A stretch of 64,000 nucleotides of DNA from Prauserella cavernicola (GTDB taxonomy: Bacteria > Actinomycetota > Actinomycetes > Mycobacteriales > Pseudonocardiaceae): the NCBI RefSeq assembly GCF_016595675.1, contig NZ_JAENJH010000008.1:175577-239576 (forward strand), written 5' to 3'. The translations under genes and the position numbers were made by a program. Shown one piece after another: positions 17,397-25,230 of this stretch. The notes below the pieces were generated by a model. It did not search any database. It had not been told where the DNA came from and was given only the letters and a program-made list of their open reading frames with translations. Position 1 is the stretch's first letter. Each line of letters begins with the position of its first letter.

Positions 17397-17507
17397 TAGA
17401 CCCACGCAAGCCTCCAGAGCCATGCGAACGACCTCGCGTTCGCCCACCGGAGCGCATCGCTACCGGCATGTTTCGGCTCTATGACGCCCTTGACAGCGCC
17501 CGAAGGT

Positions 17508-17543
17508 GGATAGCATCTTAAATTCTACCGATAACAGGCTACC
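17508..17543. promoter_or_regulatory. Two overlapping operator-like sites upstream of binding-protein gene
   Basis: On the minus strand, 17529-17508 reads GGTAGAATTTAAGATGCTAT and 17543-17523 reads GGTAGCCTGTTATCGGTAGA. Both resemble the GTAG.AT.TTA....TTACC motif of the cluster. They lie 47-82 bp before the ATG of the ABC binding protein and on the far side of the divergent promoter from 17376-17396. Confidence 0.5.
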
Positions 17544-17589
17544 TTGGAAAACTCGTCCGCAGCTCCTCTCATTCGAAGCGAGTACGACG

Positions 17590-18501
17590 ATGAAGTCACT
17601 GTTCAGACGCGCACGTACGGTTGCCGCACTCGCCGTCGTGGGTGTCACGGCCACCGCCTGCGCAGGCGCCTCCGAGCCGGAAAGCGTCGCTCCTGTCAAC
17701 GTCTCAGCCTCGGCCGAGGTCAGCGAACTGGTGCCCGAGCCGATCAAGCAGCGCGGCACCTTGCGCGTCGCCATTCCCGACATCGGCTCCCCACTGGCCT
17801 ACCGGGAAGGCGACGAGCTGCGCGGGATGGACCCTGCCCTCGGTGAGGCACTGGCACAGGTGATGGGCCTGAAGTACCAACCCGAGATGATTCCGTTCAA
17901 CGCGACGCTGCCCGGTTTGCAGTCCGGCCGGTACGACGTCTCCTTCGGACAGTTCTACGTCACCGAGGACCGCGTGCAGGTGGTGGACTTCGTAACGGAC
18001 TGGCGCGACTTCAGCAGTTTCATCGTGCCGGCCGACGCCGAGGTCAAACCCGAGGCGCTCACCGACGTGTGCGGGCTGCCCATCGGGGCGATGGACGGCT
18101 CGGTCGAGCTGAAGTTCCTCAACGATGCTCAGGCGGAGTGCTCGGCCCGGGGCAGAAAACCCATCTCCGTCAACGCCTTCCCCTCGATCTCCGCGGGTGT
18201 GCTCGCGATGTCGAGCGGCCGGGTCGCGGGTGTACTGGTGGGACGGGGCGCGGGAGAGAGCGCCATCGAGAAGGGCCAGCCGTTCACCCTGGTCGGCGAG
18301 ATCGGCGGTGGACCGTGCGCCACGGCCGTCGCCCGCACCGAGTATTCCGACGAGATGCTCGCGGCGGTCAAGAAGGCCTACGAGGTGCTGATCGCCGATG
18401 GCGCGTACGCACAGATCCTCGACGCCAACAACACGACCTACGGAGCCATCGACAATCCGACCATCTACACACGTGGTTCAGACCATCCCATCTACAAGTG
18501 A
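17590..18501 (+). CDS. Substrate-binding lipoprotein of amino acid ABC transporter, paralog 2
   Basis: This 303-residue family 3 solute-binding lipoprotein has lipobox ATAC with Cys24, then PEPIKQRGTLRVAIPDIG and TLPGLQSGRYDVSFGQFYV. It should deliver its ligand to the permease and ATPase encoded directly downstream. Two cysteine-containing loops (LTDVCGLPIGAM, AQAECSARG) match those of paralog 1, so the two proteins probably share fold and related ligands. The ATG at 17590 begins the signal peptide; the longer frame back to 17506 covers the operator region. Given the surrounding enzymes, proline, hydroxyproline or an N-methylated proline is a reasonable ligand. Confidence 0.88.
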   Translation: MKSLFRRARTVAALAVVGVTATACAGASEPESVAPVNVSASAEVSELVPEPIKQRGTLRVAIPDIGSPLAYREGDELRGMDPALGEALAQVMGLKYQPEMIPFNATLPGLQSGRYDVSFGQFYVTEDRVQVVDFVTDWRDFSSFIVPADAEVKPEALTDVCGLPIGAMDGSVELKFLNDAQAECSARGRKPISVNAFPSISAGVLAMSSGRVAGVLVGRGAGESAIEKGQPFTLVGEIGGGPCATAVARTEYSDEMLAAVKKAYEVLIADGAYAQILDANNTTYGAIDNPTIYTRGSDHPIYK

Positions 18502-18558
18502 TCACGTCGTCGCGCCGACAGTCTCCCGGCGCGGGCACCGAGTCTGGAGAAACGCAGT

Positions 18559-19491
18559 ATGACGACACCGATACCGACAACCGACCAGCCGAAACCGGAC
18601 CTGGCCACACTCCAGGTGGCGCCGACCCGGCACTACGGTCGGTGGTTCGGCACCGCGGTGCTGTTGGTGCTGGTCGCGATGCTGGTCCACACACTGTTCA
18701 CCAACCCGCGATTCCAGTGGACCGTGGTCGCCGAGTACTTCACCACACCGACCATCATCGAGGGCCTGTTCAACACGTTGTGGTTGACGGCCGCGGCGAT
18801 GGCGATCGGCATCGTGCTGGGGACGGTGCTGGCGATCATGCGGCTGTCGCCGAATCCCGTACTCTCGGGGTCGGCGGCGACGTTCGTGTGGTTCTTCCGC
18901 GGAACGCCGCTGCTCGTCCAGCTGATCTTCTGGTTCAACCTCTCAGCGCTCTATCCCAAGCTGTCGCTGGGTATCCCCTTCGGCCCGGAGTTCATCTCGG
19001 GCAGCGCGAACGAGTTCATCACCGTGTATGTCGCAGCCCTGCTCGGCCTCGGCCTCAACGAGGGCGCCTACATGGCCGAGATCGTGCGCGCCGGCATCAA
19101 CTCCGTGCACTCCGGTCAGCGTGAGGCCGCCGAGGCACTGGGCATGAGTTCCCGGCGGATCCTCACCCGCATCATCCTTCCCCAGGCAATGCGCGTGATC
19201 ATCCCGCCGACCGGGAACCAGTTGATCGGCATGCTCAAGACGACCTCACTGGTGAGCGTGATCGCACTACCGGATCTGCTGTACTCCGCCCAGATGATCT
19301 ACTCGAGCAATTTCCAGACCATTCCCCTGCTGATCGTCGCGAGCATCTGGTATCTCATCGTCACCACGATCCTCTCCATTGGACAGTATTTCGTGGAACG
19401 CAGGTTCAGCAAGAGTGACAACAAACCGGCCTTCACCCTCGCCAGGCTGAAGAAGACTGTGACGAACGGACAACGAGAGGCGACCGCATGA
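18559..19491 (+). CDS. Amino acid ABC transporter permease (HisMQ-type)
   Basis: This 310-residue membrane protein has an N-terminal segment and the conserved permease core. The start of the core is [20 protein letters not shown]. The EAA loop is [22 protein letters not shown], which contacts the ATPase, and [13 protein letters not shown] precedes it. It is the single permease of a polar amino acid importer, so it likely acts as a homodimer. The start follows the binding-protein gene by 57 bp, and its stop overlaps the ATPase start (ATGA). Confidence 0.92.
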   Translation: MTTPIPTTDQPKPDLATLQVAPTRHYGRWFGTAVLLVLVAMLVHTLFTNPRFQWTVVAEYFTTPTIIEGLFNTLWLTAAAMAIGIVLGTVLAIMRLSPNPVLSGSAATFVWFFRGTPLLVQLIFWFNLSALYPKLSLGIPFGPEFISGSANEFITVYVAALLGLGLNEGAYMAEIVRAGINSVHSGQREAAEALGMSSRRILTRIILPQAMRVIIPPTGNQLIGMLKTTSLVSVIALPDLLYSAQMIYSSNFQTIPLLIVASIWYLIVTTILSIGQYFVERRFSKSDNKPAFTLARLKKTVTNGQREATA

Positions 19492-20279
19492 ACGCCCCAG
19501 CAACCACTGCCGTGGAAAGCGATGTCGCCGTCGAGTGCGTCGCGGTGCAGAAATCGTTCGACGGCACTCCCGTACTGAAGTCGATCGACCTCTCGGTTCC
19601 GCACGGCCAGGTGATGTGCGTCATCGGCCCGTCGGGTTCGGGCAAGAGCACTTTTCTCCGGTGCATCAACCACCTGGAGCGCATCGACGGCGGCCTGCTG
19701 CGCGTGGCCGGGGAGATGGTCGGCTACCGCGAGCACAAAGGACGGTTGCACGAGCTCCGGCACCACGAGATCGCCCGGCGCAGGGCCGACATCGGAATGG
19801 TCTTCCAGAGCTTCAACCTGTTCCCGCACCTGACCGTGCTCGAGAACATCATCGAAGCGCCGATGGCCGTGCGCAAGAACCAACGGGACGATGCCGTCGC
19901 GGACGCCCGCAGGCTCCTCGACAAGGTCGGGCTCACCGGACGTGAGGACGCCTATCCCCGGATGTTGTCCGGCGGGCAGCAGCAGCGCGTCGCCATCGCG
20001 CGGGCACTGGCGATGCGACCCAAGCTCATGCTGTTCGATGAACCGACGAGCGCGCTGGACCCGGAACTGGTCGGCGAGGTGCTGTCGGTGATGAAGGAAT
20101 TGGCCGCCGAAGGAATGACCATGATCGTGGTGACCCACGAACTCGGCTTCGCCCGCGAGGTCGCCGACACGGTGGTGTTCATGGACGGCGGATACATCGT
20201 CGAGCAGGGCGCTCCGGCCGAGATGTTCGCGAATCCGCAGACCGAACGCTGCCGGGACTTTCTCGGAAAAGTGCTGTGA
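19488..20279 (+). CDS. Amino acid ABC transporter ATP-binding protein (GlnQ/HisP-type)
   Basis: This 263-residue ATPase has every motif: Walker [10 protein letters not shown] (about residues 46-54), the Q-loop in [14 protein letters not shown], signature LSGGQQQR, Walker [16 protein letters not shown] and the H-loop VVTHELGFA. It powers import by the upstream permease. Length and motif spacing are normal for the polar amino acid subfamily. Transcription probably ends at the hairpin 20315-20362, shared with the convergent GntR gene. Confidence 0.94.
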   Translation: MNAPATTAVESDVAVECVAVQKSFDGTPVLKSIDLSVPHGQVMCVIGPSGSGKSTFLRCINHLERIDGGLLRVAGEMVGYREHKGRLHELRHHEIARRRADIGMVFQSFNLFPHLTVLENIIEAPMAVRKNQRDDAVADARRLLDKVGLTGREDAYPRMLSGGQQQRVAIARALAMRPKLMLFDEPTSALDPELVGEVLSVMKELAAEGMTMIVVTHELGFAREVADTVVFMDGGYIVEQGAPAEMFANPQTERCRDFLGKVL

Positions 20280-20314
20280 TCGAGAAACGCCCGAGCGGGA
20301 GCTGAACTGATCCC

Positions 20315-20362
20315 GATGCGCGCCGGCCGCGGATAGCCCCTATTCGCGGCCGGCGTCGCATC
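20315..20362. terminator. Bidirectional terminator between ABC operon and gntR
   Basis: Bases 20315-20336 pair with 20341-20362 around a CCCC loop, with only a few interruptions. The core is GCCGGCCGCG with its complement. It sits between convergent genes and overlaps the stop of the GntR gene. Confidence 0.75.
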
Positions 20363-21026
20363 AGTCCTCTTCTCCGTTCCAGTCGCCCTGGATGTGGTTG
20401 AGGTGCTGCAACATGACCGCTTCGGCGCGCTCGGGATCGCCACTGTTGAGAGCGGACAGGAGAGTGTGGTGTTCCCGAGCGGAGTGCTCGAGCCGTCCCT
20501 GCTCCGAGAGCGAACGGACTCCGACGAGCCTGGTCCGGTCGCGCAGATCACCGACGATGTCGACCAGCCGGTCGTTGCCCACCAGGGCCAGCAGGCCCAG
20601 GTGGAACTGGCGGTCGGCCTCGAGGTAGCGGACCATGTCGCCGTTGACGGCACTCACCACGGTGTCGCTCGCGAGGTCGCTGAACTGCTGGCTGAGGGTC
20701 GGCCTGCCCGCGGCAAGCCGGCCCATGGCGGGCACTTCGAGCATCACGCGCAGGTCGTAGATGTCGTGCCGGTCCTTGTCCGAGAGCGGGATCAGCCGGA
20801 ATCCGCGGTTGCGGACGGCTTCCATCACGCCCTGGTTCACGAGTGTCAGCATCGCCTCGCGCACGGGACTGTTGGAGACGCCCAATTGATTCGCGATCGT
20901 GGCCGCGGAATAGATCTCTCCCGGCACGATGTCGCCGGTCACCACCTGTTGACGAATAACGCTCAACGCCTGATCTCTCAGGCTGAACCGGTGCAATGTC
21001 GTTCCCGTCGACGAATCCGTCGTCAC
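20361..21026 (-). CDS. GntR-family regulator, FCD domain
   Basis: This 221-residue GntR/FadR-type regulator has an N-terminal winged helix (IRQQVVTGDIVPGEIYS to GVSNSPVREAMLTL). A helical FCD ligand domain follows, with the metal-binding pattern seen as D..H.GLLALVGN and HHTLLSAL. It lies inside the transporter/racemase region and faces the enolase gene across a promoter that carries one copy of the recurrent motif. It is therefore the best candidate regulator of all four motif sites. The likely effector is the imported proline derivative or a breakdown product. Confidence 0.88.
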   Translation of the reverse strand: MTTDSSTGTTLHRFSLRDQALSVIRQQVVTGDIVPGEIYSAATIANQLGVSNSPVREAMLTLVNQGVMEAVRNRGFRLIPLSDKDRHDIYDLRVMLEVPAMGRLAAGRPTLSQQFSDLASDTVVSAVNGDMVRYLEADRQFHLGLLALVGNDRLVDIVGDLRDRTRLVGVRSLSEQGRLEHSAREHHTLLSALNSGDPERAEAVMLQHLNHIQGDWNGEED

Positions 21027-21109
21027 TGTTGTCTCCCCGGGGTGCAGCAGCGTCTGCGGTCTTTATTACTCAGTGTTCCAGCATGCGGTCGGCAGGCCAA
21101 GCCGTCATA

Positions 21110-21130
21110 TGTAGTATGTTATCTGTTACC
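21110..21130. promoter_or_regulatory. GntR-type operator candidate between gntR and enolase gene
   Basis: The site reads TGTAGTATGTTATCTGTTAC followed by C, the same arrangement as 17376-17396. It lies in the 184-bp divergent region between the GntR gene (start 21026) and the racemase gene (start 21211), fitting autoregulation plus control of the enolase operon. Confidence 0.6.
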
Positions 21131-21210
21131 GGCCACCATGTCGCTGTGACCTCCCCCTTGCCGAGCGCGCGTCGCGCCCGAGACCTGATGCAGCGAGAGA
21201 GGACGCCCCG

Positions 21211-22329
21211 ATGACTCAGATCGTCGCGATCGACGTCTACGGATACGAGCTCACCTACGCCCACGGCGAATACGTGATGTCCAGCGGCCGGGCGGCGACC
21301 GCCCAGGACTCGACTCTCGTGCGGGTCAGCTGCGAGGACGGCACCTACGGCTGGGGCGAGGTCTGCACACTGGCCGGCACGTACTGGCCGGCGTTCGCCG
21401 GAGGCGCCAGGGCCGCTCTCGCCGAGATGGCCCCCGCGCTGCTCGGTGTCGACGGCACGAACCCGGCAGCCGTCCACGCCGCCATGAACAGCAGGCTCAT
21501 GGGACACGACTACGCCAAGAGCGCCGTCGACCTCGCGTGCTGGGACCTGCTCGGCAAACGGGCCGGACTTCCGGTGGCCGAGCTGCTGGGCGGGCGCGTG
21601 CAAACCGACTTTCCGCTGTACGAGGCGGTTCCACTGTCGTCGCCCGAGGCGATGGCCGAGTTCGTGGCCCGGCGATCGGCCGCGGGCATCACCTGTTTCC
21701 AGGTGAAGATCGGCAACGAACCCGCCGACGACGACGCCCGGTTGCGCGCGGTCTCGGAGGCTGCGAGCGCCGGTACGACACTCATCGGCGACGCGAACGG
21801 CGGTTGGACACTCCAGCAGGCGGTCAGCGCGGTCCGCCTCGTCGACGCGCTGCCGATCTACCTCGAACAGCCGTGCCGGCGCATCGAGGACTGCCGGACC
21901 GTTCGGACGCTGACCTCACTGCCGATGGTCATGGACGAGTCCGTGCTCACCCCACTCGACCTGGTCGCCGCCAAGAACGAGGTGGGCGCCGGGTCGGTCA
22001 ACCTGAAGCTGGGCCGCCTCGGAGGGCTGACCGGCACCCGGATGATGCGTGATCTCGCCGTGTCGCTGGGAATGTCGGTGTCCCTCGAAGACGCGTGGGG
22101 TGGCGACGTCACCACCGCTGCCGTCTCGCACCTGGCGGCGTCCACCGCCTGCCACGACATGCTCTCGGTCTCGTTCTTCAACGACTGGACCAACGAGCAC
22201 GTGGCCGGCCACCGACCGCGATCCGCGGCCGGTCGAGGAAGCGCGCCCACCGAACCTGGCCTGGGAATCGACGTCGACCTCGATCGGCTCGGAGAGCCGC
22301 TCTTCACCGTGCGCGCGACCACCGGCTGA
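21211..22329 (+). CDS. Enolase superfamily (MR/MLE) racemase, hydroxyproline-betaine epimerase-like
   Basis: This 372-residue enolase-superfamily member carries acid/base lysines Lys166 (FQVKIGNE) and Lys266 (NLKLGRLGG). Its metal ligands are Asp194 (GDANGGW), Glu219 (YLEQPC) and Asp242 (MDES). The capping-domain run YVMSSGRAATAQDST and the loop SLEDAWGGDV resemble the branch containing 4-hydroxyproline-betaine 2-epimerase (HpbD) as I recall it, with one lysine on each side of the barrel as needed for 1,1-proton transfer. It would epimerise C2 of a proline or N-modified proline. The gene has its own operator upstream and is followed by racemase paralog B. Confidence 0.8.
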   Translation: MTQIVAIDVYGYELTYAHGEYVMSSGRAATAQDSTLVRVSCEDGTYGWGEVCTLAGTYWPAFAGGARAALAEMAPALLGVDGTNPAAVHAAMNSRLMGHDYAKSAVDLACWDLLGKRAGLPVAELLGGRVQTDFPLYEAVPLSSPEAMAEFVARRSAAGITCFQVKIGNEPADDDARLRAVSEAASAGTTLIGDANGGWTLQQAVSAVRLVDALPIYLEQPCRRIEDCRTVRTLTSLPMVMDESVLTPLDLVAAKNEVGAGSVNLKLGRLGGLTGTRMMRDLAVSLGMSVSLEDAWGGDVTTAAVSHLAASTACHDMLSVSFFNDWTNEHVAGHRPRSAAGRGSAPTEPGLGIDVDLDRLGEPLFTVRATTG

Positions 22330-22380
22330 GCGCACCGCCCCACACTGCTCATCGACCCAACGACGACAGGGAGTAACACC

Positions 22381-23412
22381 GTGCGATCCCGAGTTCAGTA
22401 CTCCGTCATCGACGCACACAGTGCCGGTGCCCCCGCGCGTGTGGTGGTCGCGGGCGCTCCCCACGTGCGGGGCGACACCATCGCCGAGATCAGGGACACC
22501 TACGAACGCGACCACGACGATGTGCGCAAGCTGCTGATGTACGAACCGCGAGGCCACTCCGAGATGTGCGGCAGCATCCTGCTCCCGCCGTGCGACCCCC
22601 GCGCCGATCTCGGGATCGTGTTCATCGAGACCGGCGGCTGGATGACCATGTGCGGTGCGGGCACGATCGGTGCGGCGACGGTGGTGGTGGAGTGCGGGAT
22701 GGTCCCGGTGGTGGAGCCGGTCACCACGGTCACCTTCGACACCCCGGCCGGGCTGGTCGTGGCGCGGGTGGACGTCTCGGACGGCGTGGTGCAGGGCGTG
22801 ACGATCGAGAACGTCCCCTCGTTCCTCTACGCCACCGATCAGCTGATCGACGTTCCCGGGTTCGGCACACTCAGCGTGGACATCGCCTACGGCGGCAACT
22901 TCTACGTCATCGCCTCCGCCGAAGACCTCGGCCTGTCGGTCATCCCCGAGCACACGGACCAACTCGCCCACGCGAGCAGGCTCATCCGCGACGCGACCAA
23001 CAAGGTCGTCACCGTGGAACATCCCGTCAACGGCCCCGCCGGGCCCATTCCCTTGGTCATCCTGGCCGAGAACGAGCCCCGAGCCGACGGCGCGTACCGG
23101 AACCTCGTGTTCTTCGGGGAGTCGGGGATCGACCGTTCACCGGGCGGGACCGGCACCTCCGCACGCATGGCCCAACGCTACGGACGCGGACACCAACAAC
23201 TCGGCGACACCTACATCCAAGAATCCATCATCGGCACCCAATTCCACGGCCACCTCACCCACACCACCCAACTCGGCACCACCACCGCCGTCATCCCCAC
23301 CATCCGAGGCCGAGCCCACATCACCGCCCACACCACCTTCCACCTCGACCCCCACGACCCCTACCCCCACGGCTTCGGCGTCGGCTACGCCACCGACGCA
23401 CACCGCCACTAA
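22381..23412 (+). CDS. Proline racemase-like protein, paralog B (Cys/Gly active site)
   Basis: This 343-residue near-twin of paralog A (16313-17344) has Cys91 (MTMCGAGTIGAA) and, like it, Gly255 instead of the second catalytic cysteine (DRSPGGTGTSA). The N-terminal 75 residues and a stretch at about 192-243 differ from A, while the rest is nearly or fully identical. GTG start, 51 bp after the enolase gene, so the two probably act in sequence. A hairpin follows the stop at once. Conservation of the Cys/Gly pair in both copies argues for a real activity rather than decay. Confidence 0.85.
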   Translation: MRSRVQYSVIDAHSAGAPARVVVAGAPHVRGDTIAEIRDTYERDHDDVRKLLMYEPRGHSEMCGSILLPPCDPRADLGIVFIETGGWMTMCGAGTIGAATVVVECGMVPVVEPVTTVTFDTPAGLVVARVDVSDGVVQGVTIENVPSFLYATDQLIDVPGFGTLSVDIAYGGNFYVIASAEDLGLSVIPEHTDQLAHASRLIRDATNKVVTVEHPVNGPAGPIPLVILAENEPRADGAYRNLVFFGESGIDRSPGGTGTSARMAQRYGRGHQQLGDTYIQESIIGTQFHGHLTHTTQLGTTTAVIPTIRGRAHITAHTTFHLDPHDPYPHGFGVGYATDAHRH

Positions 23413-23417
23413 CACCC
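22612..23417. repeat. Inverted repeat arm 2 (inside proline-racemase paralog B)
   Basis: This is the partner of 16308-17113 in opposite orientation: 23113-23417 is identical by eye and 22612-22953 is nearly so. About 5.5 kb lie between the arms (17114-22611). The coding strand of the identical block is strikingly rich in C and A (many ACC, CAC and CCC codons) and poor in G and T. Confidence 0.9.
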
Positions 23418-23453
23418 GTGCCGCGCCGGCCTGGGTGGTCGGCGCGGCACGGG
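23415..23453 (+). terminator. Hairpin after racemase paralog B
   Basis: CCCGTGCCGCGCCG at 23415-23428 pairs perfectly with 23440-23453 around an 11-base loop, immediately after the stop codon. The inverted-repeat identity with paralog A ends just as this hairpin begins. Confidence 0.8.
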
Positions 23454-23723
23454 CGGCTCTCCGGGTCAGGACCGGGCGGGCTAGCCGAGCGGAAGCCGCA
23501 CGACGGCGTCCGGGATATCGCCCGCGTTCGACTCGTAGATGCTGCTGATCTCGGCTCCGCCCGGCTCGACGACACCAGGGCGCCGACCCCGACCCAACAG
23601 GCACCAGGAACCCGAGCACACCGAAGACCCACCCGACGCGCCGACACCCGTTGACCGAATCGTGAGCCACGCCCGCCTACGGACGTGACATGATGTTCGC
23701 CATGATGCCGACCCCAAGGGGCA
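23454..23723. other. Gene-poor gap with possible frameshifted remnant
   Basis: No intact gene is visible. On the minus strand a frame starting with ATG at 23670 reads VGWVFGVLGFLVPVG, which looks like a membrane segment. It then appears to continue in another frame as SIYESNAGDIPDAVVRLPLG, ending in TAG near 23481. This may be a small membrane protein gene broken by one frameshift. Nothing else is recognised. Confidence 0.25.
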
Positions 23724-24143
23724 ATGCCTCGTAGGAGCCCGGGCGCCGTGCGCGCCCACCGACCACGAGACCCCCGCCGATCCACCATCCAGGTCCCGGG
23801 TGTCAGCCGGGCCACGCAGGTCGCCATCGCGATCGCGGAAGCTCGCCGCTTGGGCGCGGGCTCCGTCGGCCAGGCGTTCGACCGCTATCGACGGTTCGTG
23901 CTGCAACCCGGCCGGTGGCTCTACCTCCCTGTGGCGGACTGCCCGTGCTGCGATGTGACCGACGCCCGCGACGAGCTGGAGACAGCGCTGCGAATGCTGC
24001 CACGCGGGCCCCGCGCCGAGCTGTCCCGGGTCATCGCCGCACTCGACGACGAGTTCCGGCGCAGAACCCTCCCCGACCCGCGGACGCGCTCCACCTCCAG
24101 GCCTGCGGATGCCTGGTGGCACCACCGACTGCACGATCAGTAG
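23724..24143 (+). CDS. Hypothetical actinobacterial protein with CxCC motif
   Basis: The 139-residue product begins with a basic, possibly disordered region. From residue about 70 comes VADCPCCDVTDARDELETAL, then LPRGPRAELSRVIAALDDEF and RRRTLPDP. This order of a cysteine cluster, helical stretch and TLPDP ending recurs in small unnamed actinobacterial proteins as I recall them. The clustered cysteines might bind a metal. The N-terminal start is uncertain; AAGGGG lies before the ATG used. It is convergent with the reductase gene downstream and belongs to no clear operon. Confidence 0.6.
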   Translation: MPRRSPGAVRAHRPRDPRRSTIQVPGVSRATQVAIAIAEARRLGAGSVGQAFDRYRRFVLQPGRWLYLPVADCPCCDVTDARDELETALRMLPRGPRAELSRVIAALDDEFRRRTLPDPRTRSTSRPADAWWHHRLHDQ

Positions 24144-24158
24144 CCGACGGCGTCGGCT
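24142..24158. terminator. Short dyad between convergent genes
   Basis: AGCCGA (24142-24147) pairs with 24153-24158 around five bases, overlapping the stop of the upstream gene and touching that of the convergent one. It may weakly terminate both. Confidence 0.35.
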
Positions 24159-25115
24159 TCAGGAGAAGTCCAGCACCAACCGGCCGCGCACCCCGCCCGC
24201 TTCCAGCAGGCGGTGCGCCCGGATCGCCTCGTCGGCGGGCAGCACGTCGGCGACGTGCAGCGTCACCGTGCCGTCCTCGGCCTGGCGGCGTAGCGCGTCC
24301 AGCCTCGCGGTGTCGGTCATTCCCTCCGTCACCATCACCGGGTGCACCCGGATGCCGCGCCCGGCCGCGCCCTCCCAGCCCCGGAGCTCGGCCAGCGCCC
24401 CACCGTCGGCGATCGCGGGCAGGACTTCGGTGGTCTGCATCGAGCCGTCCACGAGCCCGGGAACCCCGTCGGGGGCGAGCTCTCGGATTCGTTGGGCGAC
24501 CTCGGATCCGCGCTCGACCACGTGATCGGCGCCGAAACCGCGCACCCGGTCGACGTCGTGTGCCGCGGCGTCCGCGATGACGGTCAACCCGTCCGCCTTG
24601 GCCAGCTCGACCGCGTACCCGCCAACGGCTCCGGCCGCACCGGTCACGGCGACGGTGCCACCCCGCGGCACGGCCACCGCGTCCAGGGCGAGGCGCGCGG
24701 TCAGGGCATTCATCAGCAATGTGGACGCCGCGGGGAAGTCCACGCCCTCCGGCGCAGGCACCACCGAATCCGCGGGCACCACGATCTGCTCGGCATACGC
24801 ACCGCCGTGCGCCCCGACGAACAGCACCATCGCGACCACCCGCTGCCCCACGGCGAGCCGGTCGCCGGTCCCGGGACCGAGCTGCTCGATCACGCCCGCC
24901 GCGTCCATGCCGGGCACGAACGGGGGCTGCCGGTCGGGCATGCGGAACGCGTGGCCTCCCGTCCGCAACAGGACGTCGGTCGGGTTGACGGCGGCGGCGT
25001 GTACGCGGATGCGAACCTCACCGGGGCCTGCCTGGGGTTCGGGCAGATCCAGCACTCGCAGGACTTCCGGGCCACCGTAGTTGTGTAATCCAATTGCCTT
25101 CACACTCGATGGCAA
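24159..25115 (-). CDS. Zinc-independent MDR-family NADPH:quinone oxidoreductase
   Basis: This 318-residue medium-chain dehydrogenase/reductase is of the quinone oxidoreductase type. It has an N-terminal GroES-like part (GPGEVRIRVHAAAVNPTDVLL) and an NADPH fold with AVTGAAGAVGGYAVELAK near the middle. It lacks the zinc-binding cysteines of alcohol dehydrogenases. Family members reduce quinones or alpha,beta-unsaturated carbonyls with NADPH in the cytoplasm. It stands alone between a convergent unknown and an alpha/beta hydrolase on the same strand. GAGG precedes the ATG; a GTG at codon 5 is another possible start. Confidence 0.85.
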   Translation of the reverse strand: MPSSVKAIGLHNYGGPEVLRVLDLPEPQAGPGEVRIRVHAAAVNPTDVLLRTGGHAFRMPDRQPPFVPGMDAAGVIEQLGPGTGDRLAVGQRVVAMVLFVGAHGGAYAEQIVVPADSVVPAPEGVDFPAASTLLMNALTARLALDAVAVPRGGTVAVTGAAGAVGGYAVELAKADGLTVIADAAAHDVDRVRGFGADHVVERGSEVAQRIRELAPDGVPGLVDGSMQTTEVLPAIADGGALAELRGWEGAAGRGIRVHPVMVTEGMTDTARLDALRRQAEDGTVTLHVADVLPADEAIRAHRLLEAGGVRGRLVLDFS

Positions 25116-25230
25116 CCTCGAGCGCCGAGACGGTATTCCTGCCCGGCCGCGGCCATCGAACTAAGTGGACTTGGGTCACACAGAGCATCCGCTGGCTGCC
25201 CCGTGCTGTCGCGGTGCCACCGTTCCGCCA

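Noticed and set aside
16308-23417. Inverted repeats read as ends of a composite transposon
   Set aside because: The arms are coding sequence of two racemase genes. No transposase, terminal inverted repeats of IS type or target duplication is visible.
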